A stretch of 33,630 bases of DNA, taken from the NCBI GenBank assembly GCA_021443885.1, contig JABUSW010000344.1, positions 1 through 33,630 of the forward strand, in the 5' to 3' direction. The translations under genes were made by a program, and so were the position numbers. Shown one piece after another: positions 18,538 to 28,077 of this stretch. Every line of letters begins with the position of its first letter. The first letter of the stretch is position 1. The notes beneath the pieces are model-generated. The model was not told the DNA's origin. It saw only the letters and a list, made by a program, of their open reading frames with translations, and did not search any database. The stretch comes from Blautia sp. Its GTDB lineage: Bacteria > Bacillota > Clostridia > Lachnospirales > Lachnospiraceae.

Positions 18538-19038
18538 TTAAGACACGATATTCCCAAGAATACCATATGACACAACATACATGATCACCGTGGCAAGAAT
18601 GATTCCACAGAAGATCGCCAGAGAAGATTTCCTGATATCCATATCCAGAAGAGAGGCTACTAAGGCCCCTGTCCATGCACCTGTCCCCGGAAGCGGAATG
18701 CCAACAAATAGGAGAAGCCCCCAGAACTCATACTTTTTGATACTGTCACTTTTCTTCATGGCCCGGTTTTCCAACATGATCACAAATCCACGGAACAGCT
18801 TTCCTTTTTTCATCCATTTGAATATCTGTTTTACAAACAAAAGCAGAAATGGAATCGGAACGATATTTCCAATGATGCAGACCGGAATAGCCGTCAATGG
18901 AGGAATCTTTAACAAGGATGCCGCCAGCAGGCCTCCTCGCAGTTCCAGGATCGGAATCATGGAAATAATAAAGACAGCTCCTGCAGGTGAAATAAACTGT
19001 GATAAGTTATCGGTAAACCATTGTACTACTGATTGCAT
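18538..19038 (-). CDS. Small multi-drug export family protein (COG2426-like)
   Basis: ISMIPILELRGGLLAAS ... FVGIPLPGTGAWTGALVASLLDM typical of the Sm_multidrug_ex family. Confidence 0.88.
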   Translation of the reverse strand: MQSVVQWFTDNLSQFISPAGAVFIISMIPILELRGGLLAASLLKIPPLTAIPVCIIGNIVPIPFLLLFVKQIFKWMKKGKLFRGFVIMLENRAMKKSDSIKKYEFWGLLLFVGIPLPGTGAWTGALVASLLDMDIRKSSLAIFCGIILATVIMYVVSYGILGNIVS

Positions 19039-20105
19039 TCATTCTCCTCCAAAGCCAAAAGCTCTTTCAACACTTCTATCAATTTCTCCATTTCCTGCTG
19101 TGTTCCGATGGTGATCCGCAAGTGATTATCGATGCGCTCCTTTGCAAAATACCTTACATAAATATGTCTTTCCCGAAGAGCTTCAAATAACGTTTTCGCA
19201 GGACAGGTTTTATGTGCTGCAAAGATAAAATTCGCCCTGGAATCTTCAAACTGAAACCCAAGCTTCCGAAGCTCTGCCTTCGTCCATTCCCTGGTCTTTA
19301 TGATCTTACTGCAGGTTTCCAAAAAATAATCCCTGTTTCTGATCGCCGCTGTGCCAACCGCCAGTGTGACACGGTCCATGGTGTATGAATTAAAGGAATA
19401 TTTCACATCATTCAAAAACCGGATCAGCTCCGGATTCCCGCAGGCAAAACCAATTCTGGATCCTGCCAGAGAGCGGGATTTGGAAAACGTCTGGATCACC
19501 AGCAGATTATCGTATTTTTCGATCAAGGGAAGTGCACTTTGTGCGCCAAAATCCACATAAGCTTCATCCACCATGACGATCACATCCGGATTGTGCACAA
19601 GAATCCATTCGATATCCGCCAACGGCATTTCTACACCCGTTGGCGCATTGGGGTTCGGAAAAATAATTCCTCCGTTCTCTTTGCAATAATCCTCCTTACA
19701 AATATGGAAGCATTCATCCAGTGCCGGTCTTTCATAAGGAATACGAAGCATATCTGCCCAGACGTCATAAAACGAGTAGGTAATATCCGGAAACAGGATC
19801 GGTTTTTCTGAATTAAAGAAAGTCATGAAGCTCATGGCGATTACATCATCCGATCCAACCCCCGCAAATACCTGTTCCTCTTTCAATCCATAATACTGCG
19901 CAATGGCCCGCACCAATGTTCCGGATGTTGGATCCGGATAAAGACGCAGCTGGTCAGCATCAAAGAATTCGAATACTTCTGCTGTCTCCGGGGCCGGTGG
20001 ATATGGATTTTCATTGGTATTTAATTTGATCATGTCCGGCTGGTTTGGCTGCTCTCCAGGTGTATACGGAACAACTTTCCGAACATTCTTTTCCCATCTT
20101 TTCAT
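19026..20105 (-). CDS. hisC: Histidinol-phosphate aminotransferase
   Basis: KLNTNENPYPPAPE, VGSDDVIAM, TFSKSRSLAGSRIGFACG. Confidence 0.94.
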   Translation of the reverse strand: MKRWEKNVRKVVPYTPGEQPNQPDMIKLNTNENPYPPAPETAEVFEFFDADQLRLYPDPTSGTLVRAIAQYYGLKEEQVFAGVGSDDVIAMSFMTFFNSEKPILFPDITYSFYDVWADMLRIPYERPALDECFHICKEDYCKENGGIIFPNPNAPTGVEMPLADIEWILVHNPDVIVMVDEAYVDFGAQSALPLIEKYDNLLVIQTFSKSRSLAGSRIGFACGNPELIRFLNDVKYSFNSYTMDRVTLAVGTAAIRNRDYFLETCSKIIKTREWTKAELRKLGFQFEDSRANFIFAAHKTCPAKTLFEALRERHIYVRYFAKERIDNHLRITIGTQQEMEKLIEVLKELLALEENECNQ

Positions 20106-20190
20106 ATATATTCTCTTTTCTTTCTCTGTCGTTTCTCAATGGTCTAGTTTATACCAATTCCTGTGTTTTCACAAGAGGAAGATTCGCGAT

Positions 20191-21003
20191 TTAACCTGAA
20201 AGATCCATGCTGCCGGAACGAAAGCCTTCCAGATCCAATGTCACATACCGAAAACCGAGCTTCTTTAGTTGTCCGATCACTCTGCGGCGGTCCTTCATAA
20301 GCGTCAAAAAATGTTCTTCATCGATTTCCAGACGGGCAATATTCCCATGCATCCGCACACGCACGTTGTAAAAGCCTTCGTTTCTTAAAATCTGCTCCGC
20401 CTCTTCGATTTGCCGAAGCTTCTCCGGCGTAATGGTGTCTCCGTAGGGAAGTCTCGTTGCCAGACAGGGGGTCGACGGCTTTTGACCGGCACGGATGCCA
20501 TATTCTCCCGCCATCCTTCGAACGTCCTCCTTTGTCATTTCAAATCCGGCCAAAGGACTGATGACCTGTCGTTCCCGGATTGCCTTTATCCCGGGACGAT
20601 AGACAAAGAGATCATCGTAATTGGTCCCTTCCACGATCGTACGGATTCCTAATTCCCCAGCCCTGTCCAGAATTCTGTCAAAGAGGAAACTCTTGCATCG
20701 ATAACAACGGTCCATTGGATTCTTCTCTATACCAGCTTCCAGGATTCCCTGACAGGAAATCACTTCATATAAGGCTCCGCATTCTTTTGCAAGAGCTTCT
20801 GCCTCCAGTGCTTCCCGAACCGGGTGCAGCTCTGTCTGAAATAAAACTGCATAGACCTTTTTCTCGTTATGCTTTGCTGCTTCCGTCAGAATTTTCAGCA
20901 ACAGACTGCTGTCCACACCTCCGGAATAAGCCAGTATCATATTTTCTTCCGCAGCTGCTTTGGCCCATTCCAGAAGACCTCTTTTCTTTTCATCGTAATC
21001 CAT
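20191..21003 (-). CDS. larE: ATP-dependent sacrificial sulfur transferase LarE
   Basis: AYSGGVDSSLLLK PP-loop, DRCYRCKSFLF, KPSTPCLATRLPYGDTIT. Confidence 0.93.
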   Translation of the reverse strand: MDYDEKKRGLLEWAKAAAEENMILAYSGGVDSSLLLKILTEAAKHNEKKVYAVLFQTELHPVREALEAEALAKECGALYEVISCQGILEAGIEKNPMDRCYRCKSFLFDRILDRAGELGIRTIVEGTNYDDLFVYRPGIKAIRERQVISPLAGFEMTKEDVRRMAGEYGIRAGQKPSTPCLATRLPYGDTITPEKLRQIEEAEQILRNEGFYNVRVRMHGNIARLEIDEEHFLTLMKDRRRVIGQLKKLGFRYVTLDLEGFRSGSMDLSG

Positions 21004-21128
21004 GTGTTCTGCTTCTCCCCATTGACAGCACGTTGTTCGTTCCAACCCTTTATTCGTATCTGATTGCTGCTTATTCTTTTTCCGAAAGCAGCATCTCTCT
21101 CCCCGGAGTCCTCATCGATATGCAAGAC

Positions 21129-22118
21129 TTAACTCACGAAAATATGAGACATATTTCCCGGTTCTCCCGGAACCTGTCTCGGCATTTCATACTTCGCCTT
21201 GCTGAAGATCTCAGCAACCACACTTTCATATTCCAGACGATTCTGTGCTTTCATCAGGCGTTTCCGCAGTTTTTTGTCTTCAGGGAACATCGTAATGCTA
21301 TAATGCCAGATTTCTTTCATTTTATAAAGTGCCTGCCGGTCCCCACACAGCACTTCCCGGTATTGATGGAACAAATGATCGTGAAATCTTTGTACGGTAT
21401 TCCAGTCCGTCTGACCACCCTCACGAATCCGGTCAATCAGTTGCGGATTGCGAATGACACCTCTTCCGATCATTACACGCTCCAAAGCCGGATACGTTTT
21501 GCACAACCGGTCGTAATCTTCCACTTCCATAATGTTCCCGTTGTAACAAACCGGATTTCTGCTCTCCTTCATTGCCAGAGAAAAGGCCTCCATATCGATG
21601 GGGCCTGTGTAATAATCTTCTCTTGTTCTGGGATGAACGATCAGTTCCTCCATAGGATACTGGTTGAAAATTTTCAATAATCGAGGAAATTCATCCGTTT
21701 TATAACGACCGATTCTTGTCTTCACGGAAATCCTGCATGGTGGATCTGCAAATATCGTGTCCAGAAACCCTTCCAGCTTCTCAGGGAATTCCAGAAAACC
21801 GGCTCCTTTTCCCTTAGGTGCTACCGTCCCCGATGGACACCCCAGATTCAGGTTCACCTCACGGTAGCCCCGTTTTGCAAGATAGCCTGCCAACCGCAGA
21901 AAATCCTGCGCATTTGCAGTCAGAATCTGAGGAACTACATATTGCCCCTGATTGAATTCCGCATCGATCTCGTTTAATTCCTTTGCGTTAAAATCCCGCT
22001 TGGGATGGGGTTCTATAAACGGAATAAAATATTTATCGACATTCCCGAAGAATGTCTGGTATGCATTCCGATAAATATATCCGGTGATCCCTTCCAGTGG
22101 GGCCAGGTAAATCTTCAT
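21129..22118 (-). CDS. tRNA-dihydrouridine synthase
   Basis: APLEGITGYIYRNAY, NLNLGCPSGTVAPKGKGAGF, VHPRTREDYYTGP, MIGRGVIRNPQL. Confidence 0.92.
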   Translation of the reverse strand: MKIYLAPLEGITGYIYRNAYQTFFGNVDKYFIPFIEPHPKRDFNAKELNEIDAEFNQGQYVVPQILTANAQDFLRLAGYLAKRGYREVNLNLGCPSGTVAPKGKGAGFLEFPEKLEGFLDTIFADPPCRISVKTRIGRYKTDEFPRLLKIFNQYPMEELIVHPRTREDYYTGPIDMEAFSLAMKESRNPVCYNGNIMEVEDYDRLCKTYPALERVMIGRGVIRNPQLIDRIREGGQTDWNTVQRFHDHLFHQYREVLCGDRQALYKMKEIWHYSITMFPEDKKLRKRLMKAQNRLEYESVVAEIFSKAKYEMPRQVPGEPGNMSHIFVS

Positions 22119-22231
22119 ATGATCAAATCTCCAGTCACCAGTGTCAAATCTACATTCATATCAACCGCGAATCGATGGCTTGATGTAGGAAACCTCTTAC
22201 TAAGCGGAAAGTATGCCGGACGCAGCGTATC

Positions 22232-22843
22232 TCATTCGCGTTTCAGGAAGTCGAAAGGTTCCTCATCCTTCAGAAAATGCATCAGCATATATGCACACAT
22301 AATTGCAACCTTCTCTTCCTTCAGGATCCTGCGCACCTCATCCCGATCGGCAAGTATCACTTCGATTTCCTCGGAATCCTCCTGTGCCGCTGCACTGATC
22401 TCACCGCTGGCATATCCATAGACAGCCGCACAGGATTCGTCTGTCATTCCAATCGTGGTAAAATACGGTTTCTCAAATTCTTCCGGAACGTGAAGCGGTT
22501 CCAGAAGAAGTCCTGTCTCCTCATACAGCTCCCGCACCGCTCCTTCATGAAAATCCTCTCCCGGTTCAACCAGGCCGGCCGGGAACTCGTAAATATAATC
22601 GCCAATCGTATAACGATACTGTCTGATCAATACCACTTTGTCATGCTTTTCTCCGTAAATACTGTATATGAGTACTCCATCCGGGTGATTCTCTCTGCTG
22701 ACAAGCTTCAGATCCTCTGTTTTCTCTGCTCTGGAAGCCACATAATAATTCACCGGTGTATCATGCACACTGGTCGCTTTTACATTATACATATTCAGAA
22801 AACGATTGTCCGTCATCTTCTCAACGTGATTGATTTTTCCCAT
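22232..22843 (-). CDS. NUDIX hydrolase (ADP-ribose pyrophosphatase-like)
   Basis: Nudix box GLVEPGEDFHEGAVRELYEETGL. Confidence 0.93.
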   Translation of the reverse strand: MGKINHVEKMTDNRFLNMYNVKATSVHDTPVNYYVASRAEKTEDLKLVSRENHPDGVLIYSIYGEKHDKVVLIRQYRYTIGDYIYEFPAGLVEPGEDFHEGAVRELYEETGLLLEPLHVPEEFEKPYFTTIGMTDESCAAVYGYASGEISAAAQEDSEEIEVILADRDEVRRILKEEKVAIMCAYMLMHFLKDEEPFDFLKRE

Positions 22844-22850
22844 ATTTTTG

Positions 22851-23486
22851 TCATACTCCCTTTAGGATCACACGGATTCGCTTGTAAATAACAAACACAA
22901 TAATCGATGTCACGGTGTACTTGAACAGATTAAAAGGTACCAGAATCATCAATGCGAAAGTTCCAAGGCCCTTGACTCCGCTGTGCACTGCCGTACCCAT
23001 TTCCACGAATGCGGAAACCGGCATTCCGAATGCCTTTCCATATGCCGGAAGAAGAACATACACATTCATAAAACAGGCGGTAACGGTTGTCAGAATCGTG
23101 CCTGCCGCCATGCCGGCCACTGCATGTCCGCGGCTTTTGGAATTCTTCCAACGGTAAATAAGTCCTGCCGGAACAACAAAGGTGCATCCGAAAATAAAGT
23201 TCGCCAGATCCCCGACACCTGCCGTCATCGTTCCTTTGGTCACCAGATGCACCATGATCTTCACCAGTTCTGTGAAAACACCTGCCAGTGGTCCCATCGC
23301 AAAAGAACTGATGAGTACCGGAATCTCGGATAGATCAAGCTGATAAAATGACGGCGCAAGAAAGGGAAGCGGAAATTCCAGATTCATCAGAATCCCTGCA
23401 ACTGCTCCCAGCATGGCAATCTGCACCAGATACCTGGTCTTGCTTTGCGTCATTGTGTTTCTGCTTTGTAATACCTGATCACTCAT
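22851..23486 (-). CDS. ribU: ECF transporter S component, riboflavin (RibU)
   Basis: AMLGAVAGILMNLEFPLPFLAPSFYQLDLSEIPVLISSFAMGPLAGV; preceded by FMN riboswitch. Confidence 0.93.
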   Translation of the reverse strand: MSDQVLQSRNTMTQSKTRYLVQIAMLGAVAGILMNLEFPLPFLAPSFYQLDLSEIPVLISSFAMGPLAGVFTELVKIMVHLVTKGTMTAGVGDLANFIFGCTFVVPAGLIYRWKNSKSRGHAVAGMAAGTILTTVTACFMNVYVLLPAYGKAFGMPVSAFVEMGTAVHSGVKGLGTFALMILVPFNLFKYTVTSIIVFVIYKRIRVILKGV

Positions 23487-23655
23487 TTTTGTTCTCTCCT
23501 TTGAATTAATTAAAATGTCCTTAATTCTCCAGTGAGTGCATTTCTGTATAACCCGTAAGCACTTTTGACACCCTGGCCAATATTCTATTGCAAAATCGCG
23601 AATCTCAATGAGGATTCGCAGGCAGGTCATGCAACCACATGACTGCCTTATCGCA

Positions 23656-23690
23656 TAAAACAAAAGCCCCGGAATTGCTTCCGGGGCGTC
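23656..23690 (-). terminator. Terminator of the FMN riboswitch expression platform
   Basis: Minus strand GCCCCGGAAGCAATTCCGGGGCTTTTGTTTT. Confidence 0.85.
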
Positions 23691-23712
23691 ATTTACGAGC
23701 ATATACTGTGCG

Positions 23713-23867
23713 CTCTTCTCTCATCCAGACTTTAACTGTCGGTTCTGGAATTCCGGTTCACCCGGTCACCAGATCAGCCGCCGCAGCGGGTCGCGGACTT
23801 TACCGCCGGTAGGGAATTCCGAAACGAAAACAGATTTGCTTCCATCGGTCACCCAACCCCGAAGAAT
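23713..23867 (-). ncRNA. FMN riboswitch (RFN element)
   Basis: Minus strand TTCTTCGGGGTTGGGTG...AATTCCCTACCGGCGGTAAAGTCCGCGA...CCGGAATTCCAGAACCGACAGTTAAAGTCTGGATGAGAGAAG. Confidence 0.97.
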
Positions 23868-23882
23868 TTTGTTACCGTTGCT

Positions 23883-23911
23883 ATTATAACCCAGTCTGCC
23901 GGATTCTGCAA
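23883..23911 (-). promoter_or_regulatory. sigmaA promoter for FMN riboswitch/ribU
   Basis: Minus strand TTGCAG (23906-23911) - 17 bp - TATAAT (23883-23888). Confidence 0.75.
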
Positions 23912-23914
23912 GAG

Positions 23915-26068
23915 CTATTTGATCCCCTTCATAGACAGACTGATCCGTTTCTTTTTAAGATCCACGCCAAGTACCCGTACTTCCACCACATCACCGACGC
24001 TGACGGCCTCAAGAGGATGTTTGATAAAACGGTCACAGATCTCGGAGATATGTACCAGACCGTCCTGGTGTACACCGATATCCACAAATACGCCAAAGTC
24101 AATAACATTGCGCACCGTCCCTTTCAGGATCATCCCTTCCTTCAGATCCTTCATGTCCAGAACATCGGTACGAAGAATCGGTTTCGGCATCTCATCTCTT
24201 GGGTCTCTGGCCGGTTTTTCCAGTTCTTTGACAATGTCCCGAAGGGTGATTTCACCGATACCAAGCTCGCCGGAAAGCTTTTTATAATCCCTGATCTTTC
24301 TGGAAATACCGGAAAGCTTTCCTCCTGCTATATCTCCAGGTGCGTAACCAAGCTTCGCCAGAAGCATCTCTGCCGCTTCGTAGCTTTCCGGATGTACACT
24401 GGTGGCATCCAACGGATTCTTTCCTCCGCTGATCCGCATGAAACCTGCACACTGTTCAAAAGCCTTTGGACCCAGTTTTGCAACCTTCAAAAGCTCTTTA
24501 CGGCTTTCAAAACGCCCATTTTCTTCACGATAGATCACGATATTCTTTGCAATGACTTTACTGATTCCGGAAATATATTCCAGCAGGGATGCCGATGCTG
24601 TATTCAAGTCTACCCCCACTTTATTAACACAATCCTCAACAACGCCGCTCAGAGCTTCCCCAAGCTTTTTCTGATTCATATCATGCTGATACTGACCGAC
24701 GCCGATGGATTTCGGATCGATCTTAACCAGCTCTGCCAGTGGATCCTGCACACGCCGGGCAATAGAAGCCGCACTCCTCTGTCCTACGTCAAAGTTCGGG
24801 AACTCCTCCGTGGCAAGTTTGCTGGCCGAATATACCGACGCACCCGCCTCATTTGTTATCACATATTGAACAGAACCGTTGATTTCCTTCAGCATATCTA
24901 CGATAACCTGTTCAGACTCTCTGGAAGCCGTTCCATTTCCTACGGAAATCAATGTGATCCCGTATTTCTGTATCAGTTTCTTCACCGTATCCTTCGCCGC
25001 ACGAATCTTGGCCTCGGTGGTCGGCGCTGTGGGGTATACCACAGTGGTTGCCAGAACCTTTCCGGTTGCATCCACAACTGCCAGCTTGCATCCGGTACGG
25101 AACGCCGGATCCCATCCGAGTACCACCCGTCCTGCGATAGGCGGCTGCATCAGAAGCTGCTCCAGATTTTTTCCAAACACATGGATGGCTCCATCCTCTG
25201 CTTTCTCTGTAAGATCGCTTCGTATTTCCCTTTCAATTGCCGGAGCAATAAGACGATGGTAACTGTCCTCTATGACATCTTTCAGAACCGGTGTCGTTAC
25301 CGGATTCTCTCTTGTGATCACCTGACGTTCCAGATAACGCAGTATCTCCTCTTCCGGGGCATTGATCTTAACCGTCAGAATTTTCTCTTTTTCTCCACGG
25401 TTTAAGGCAAGAATGCGATGACCGGCCAGTTTTTTCACCGGTTCCTCGAAATCATAATACATCTCGTACACTGACTGTGCCTCTGCATCCTTTGCATTAG
25501 ATGAAATTCCGCCATTTTGGTAAGTCAGTTCCCGAATACGGATACGATAATCTGCCTCATCGGAAATATGCTCTGCGATAATGTCTTTTGCACCTGCGAT
25601 CGCATCTTCTGTGGTAAGAACCTCCTTCTCTTCGGAAAGAAAAGCCTTTGCTTCTTCAGCAAGGGGGACGGCCGTCATCTGCAGCATGATAATATTTGCC
25701 AGAGGTTCCAGGCCTTTTTCCTTTGCAATGATGGCACGCGTTCTTCGTTTCGGACGATAAGGACGATATAAGTCCTCTACCACCACCAAAGTCCGGGCTT
25801 CCTGAATCTGTTTTGCAAGCTCCGGTGTCAGCTTACCCTGTTCTTCAATGCTTTTGACTACCTGCTCCTTCTTTTCTTCCAGGTTCCGAAGATATTTCAA
25901 ACGTTCATAAAGTGTACGAAGCTGTTCATCATTTAAGGAACCGGTTGCTTCTTTGCGATAACGCGATATGAATGGAATGGTATAATCCTCATCGATCAAT
26001 CCCACTGCAGCTTCCACCTGCCACTTCTGCACCTTTAACTCAGAAGTGATCACCTGTATGATATCCAT
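23915..26068 (-). CDS. tex: Tex family S1 RNA-binding transcription accessory protein
   Basis: FISRYRKEATGSLNDEQLR, GWDPAFRTGCKLAVVD, SIGVGQYQHDMNQKKL, C-terminal S1 domain. Confidence 0.96.
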   Translation of the reverse strand: MDIIQVITSELKVQKWQVEAAVGLIDEDYTIPFISRYRKEATGSLNDEQLRTLYERLKYLRNLEEKKEQVVKSIEEQGKLTPELAKQIQEARTLVVVEDLYRPYRPKRRTRAIIAKEKGLEPLANIIMLQMTAVPLAEEAKAFLSEEKEVLTTEDAIAGAKDIIAEHISDEADYRIRIRELTYQNGGISSNAKDAEAQSVYEMYYDFEEPVKKLAGHRILALNRGEKEKILTVKINAPEEEILRYLERQVITRENPVTTPVLKDVIEDSYHRLIAPAIEREIRSDLTEKAEDGAIHVFGKNLEQLLMQPPIAGRVVLGWDPAFRTGCKLAVVDATGKVLATTVVYPTAPTTEAKIRAAKDTVKKLIQKYGITLISVGNGTASRESEQVIVDMLKEINGSVQYVITNEAGASVYSASKLATEEFPNFDVGQRSAASIARRVQDPLAELVKIDPKSIGVGQYQHDMNQKKLGEALSGVVEDCVNKVGVDLNTASASLLEYISGISKVIAKNIVIYREENGRFESRKELLKVAKLGPKAFEQCAGFMRISGGKNPLDATSVHPESYEAAEMLLAKLGYAPGDIAGGKLSGISRKIRDYKKLSGELGIGEITLRDIVKELEKPARDPRDEMPKPILRTDVLDMKDLKEGMILKGTVRNVIDFGVFVDIGVHQDGLVHISEICDRFIKHPLEAVSVGDVVEVRVLGVDLKKKRISLSMKGIK

Positions 26069-26074
26069 ATATAA

Positions 26075-26848
26075 TTAAGCCTCCATACTATTTGTTATTT
26101 CATTCGGAATCTCCGGTTCCTGTTCCGCCTTTTCCATACCGGTCACCTTCTGATAAAAAACAGCACCGGTCATTTCCATGTAAGGCAGCAGCCATAAAAG
26201 ACCCACATAGAATGTCAGCACACAGACAATTGCCCAGGGAAAGAAGCTTAACTGCAGCAAGAGATATGTGCGTTTATTTCCCTTCATCAGACGCATGCTT
26301 TCCTTCAGAACCTCTCTTGCAGTATATTCCGGATGGTCTGCCAGAAGGAAATAAATAAAGGTAAACGGCAGTGCCAGGATCATATTCAACACAATAGACA
26401 GAATCAGCAATCCCATATATCTGGTCGCCCACACACTTTGTTGTTCCAAAGTAGTTCCAACCTCGGTTGTAAAAGCGAAATAGTTCGCAGGAATCGAAAC
26501 CAGCAGATCGATCACCGTCAATACCAGGGCAGAAAAAAGAACTCTGTCCGGCTGATTCTTCAGATATATGAATAAATCGGATGCCTGGTATGCTTCTCCC
26601 CGGATGATCTTCAGATAAATCACTGCCATTCCTGCCGTCAGCAGTGTTGTCAAAAGCGCCACAATGAACAGAAACACCTCCGACAGGATCACCGAATCAA
26701 CTGTCATCCCAGGAAAAAGATTCATCACCAGCTGATTCATTGCAATCGTAACTCCAAAAATCAGAAGGAGTCCCATGATCAGAACCGGATAATGACCCTT
26801 TAATGCTCTTTTCGCCTCACATTTGCATTCATTAAAACGAATTGTCAT
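26075..26848 (-). CDS. DUF975 family integral membrane protein
   Basis: ORF with CEAKRALKGHYPVLIMGLLLIF N-terminus and several TM helices, DUF975-like. Confidence 0.75.
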   Translation of the reverse strand: MTIRFNECKCEAKRALKGHYPVLIMGLLLIFGVTIAMNQLVMNLFPGMTVDSVILSEVFLFIVALLTTLLTAGMAVIYLKIIRGEAYQASDLFIYLKNQPDRVLFSALVLTVIDLLVSIPANYFAFTTEVGTTLEQQSVWATRYMGLLILSIVLNMILALPFTFIYFLLADHPEYTAREVLKESMRLMKGNKRTYLLLQLSFFPWAIVCVLTFYVGLLWLLPYMEMTGAVFYQKVTGMEKAEQEPEIPNEITNSMEA

Positions 26849-26858
26849 TTACTTCTCC

Positions 26859-28067
26859 TTAGTCAGCCAGATCAAAAGCATCATGTACGGCATTCATTGC
26901 CCGGACGCCTTCATTTTCATTGATCAGAACCGTGATTCGGATTTCCGAGGTGGAAATCATATTGATGTTTACACCGGCACTGAACAGACTTTCAAACATT
27001 TTTGCAGCCACCCCCGGATTACTCATCATTCCTGCTCCCACGATGGAAAGTTTTGCAATATTTCGCTCAGAGTGAATCTCCTGATAACCGAGGCGAGCTC
27101 TGTTTGCCTCCAGTACTGCGATTGCATCTTCCAGATCTTTTCCATCAATGGTAAAGGAAATATCCTTCATTCCGTTGCGGCCTATGGACTGCAGAATCAC
27201 GTCTACGTTGATATTCTTAACCGCCAGGGCGTTAAACAGTTTAAATGCCATGCCCGGCTTATCTTTGATTCCAATAACAGCGATACGAACAGCATCTGTA
27301 TCCAATGCCACGCCACTGATCAGCATTCTTTCCACAGTTACTTCCTCCTTTACAACTGTGCCCTCATTTTCATTCAGACTGGAACGGACCACAAGGGGAA
27401 CCCCATACTTTTTCGCAAGCTCCACGGAACGATTATGCAGCACACCGGCACCCAAGGTAGCAAGATCCAGCATCTCGTCATATGTGATCTCTTTTAATTT
27501 CCTGGCTGTAGGCACCTTCCTTGGATCTGCCGTATATACACCATCCACATCCGTAAATATCTCGCAGGCATCTGCATGAAGAGCTGCTGCCAATGCAACC
27601 GCCGTTGTATCGGAGCCCCCGCGACCCAGAGTCGTGTAATCATCATATTTGTTGATTCCCTGGAATCCGGTCACAATTACAATCTTACGGTTATCCAGTT
27701 CCCGCCGGATCCGGTCGGTATCGATTCTTTTGATTCTTGCATTGCCATGTGCACTGGTTGTGTGCATGGCAACCTGAAATGCATTTAAGGATACTGCCGG
27801 AACTCCCAGTTTATTCATGGCCATCCCCATCAGTGCAACCGACATCTGCTCTCCAATGGTAAACAGCATATCCATTTCTCTTTTTGGAGGTTTCTCGTTT
27901 ATATCTTCGGCAAGCGTGATCAGATCATCCGTATATTTTCCCATGGCAGACAGGACGACAACCACGTCATGTCCTTCCTGATAATCTTTGATACAGCGTC
28001 TTGCAACATTAAATATACGTTCTTTATTTCCAACGGAAGTCCCGCCGAATTTCTTCACAATTAACAT
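26859..28067 (-). CDS. lysC: Aspartate kinase
   Basis: VKKFGGTSVGNKERI, GRGGSDTTAVALAAALHADACEIFTDVDGVYTADPR, tandem ACT domains. Confidence 0.96.
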   Translation of the reverse strand: MLIVKKFGGTSVGNKERIFNVARRCIKDYQEGHDVVVVLSAMGKYTDDLITLAEDINEKPPKREMDMLFTIGEQMSVALMGMAMNKLGVPAVSLNAFQVAMHTTSAHGNARIKRIDTDRIRRELDNRKIVIVTGFQGINKYDDYTTLGRGGSDTTAVALAAALHADACEIFTDVDGVYTADPRKVPTARKLKEITYDEMLDLATLGAGVLHNRSVELAKKYGVPLVVRSSLNENEGTVVKEEVTVERMLISGVALDTDAVRIAVIGIKDKPGMAFKLFNALAVKNINVDVILQSIGRNGMKDISFTIDGKDLEDAIAVLEANRARLGYQEIHSERNIAKLSIVGAGMMSNPGVAAKMFESLFSAGVNINMISTSEIRITVLINENEGVRAMNAVHDAFDLAD

Positions 28068-28077
28068 AACGGCTCCC

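Noticed and set aside
20580-21680. 366-aa plus-strand ORF opposite larE/dus
   Set aside because: Spans two minus-strand genes of clear identity; no domain signature.
23487-23702. N-terminal extension of the ribU ORF (MLVNDAPEAIPGLLFYAIRQ...)
   Set aside because: It runs through the riboswitch terminator and leader; the real start is at 23486 with a GGAGAG RBS.
24017-25405. 462-aa plus-strand ORF opposite tex
   Set aside because: Antisense to a complete, strongly conserved Tex CDS; translation is Cys/His/Phe-rich with no recognizable domain, typical of shadow ORFs.
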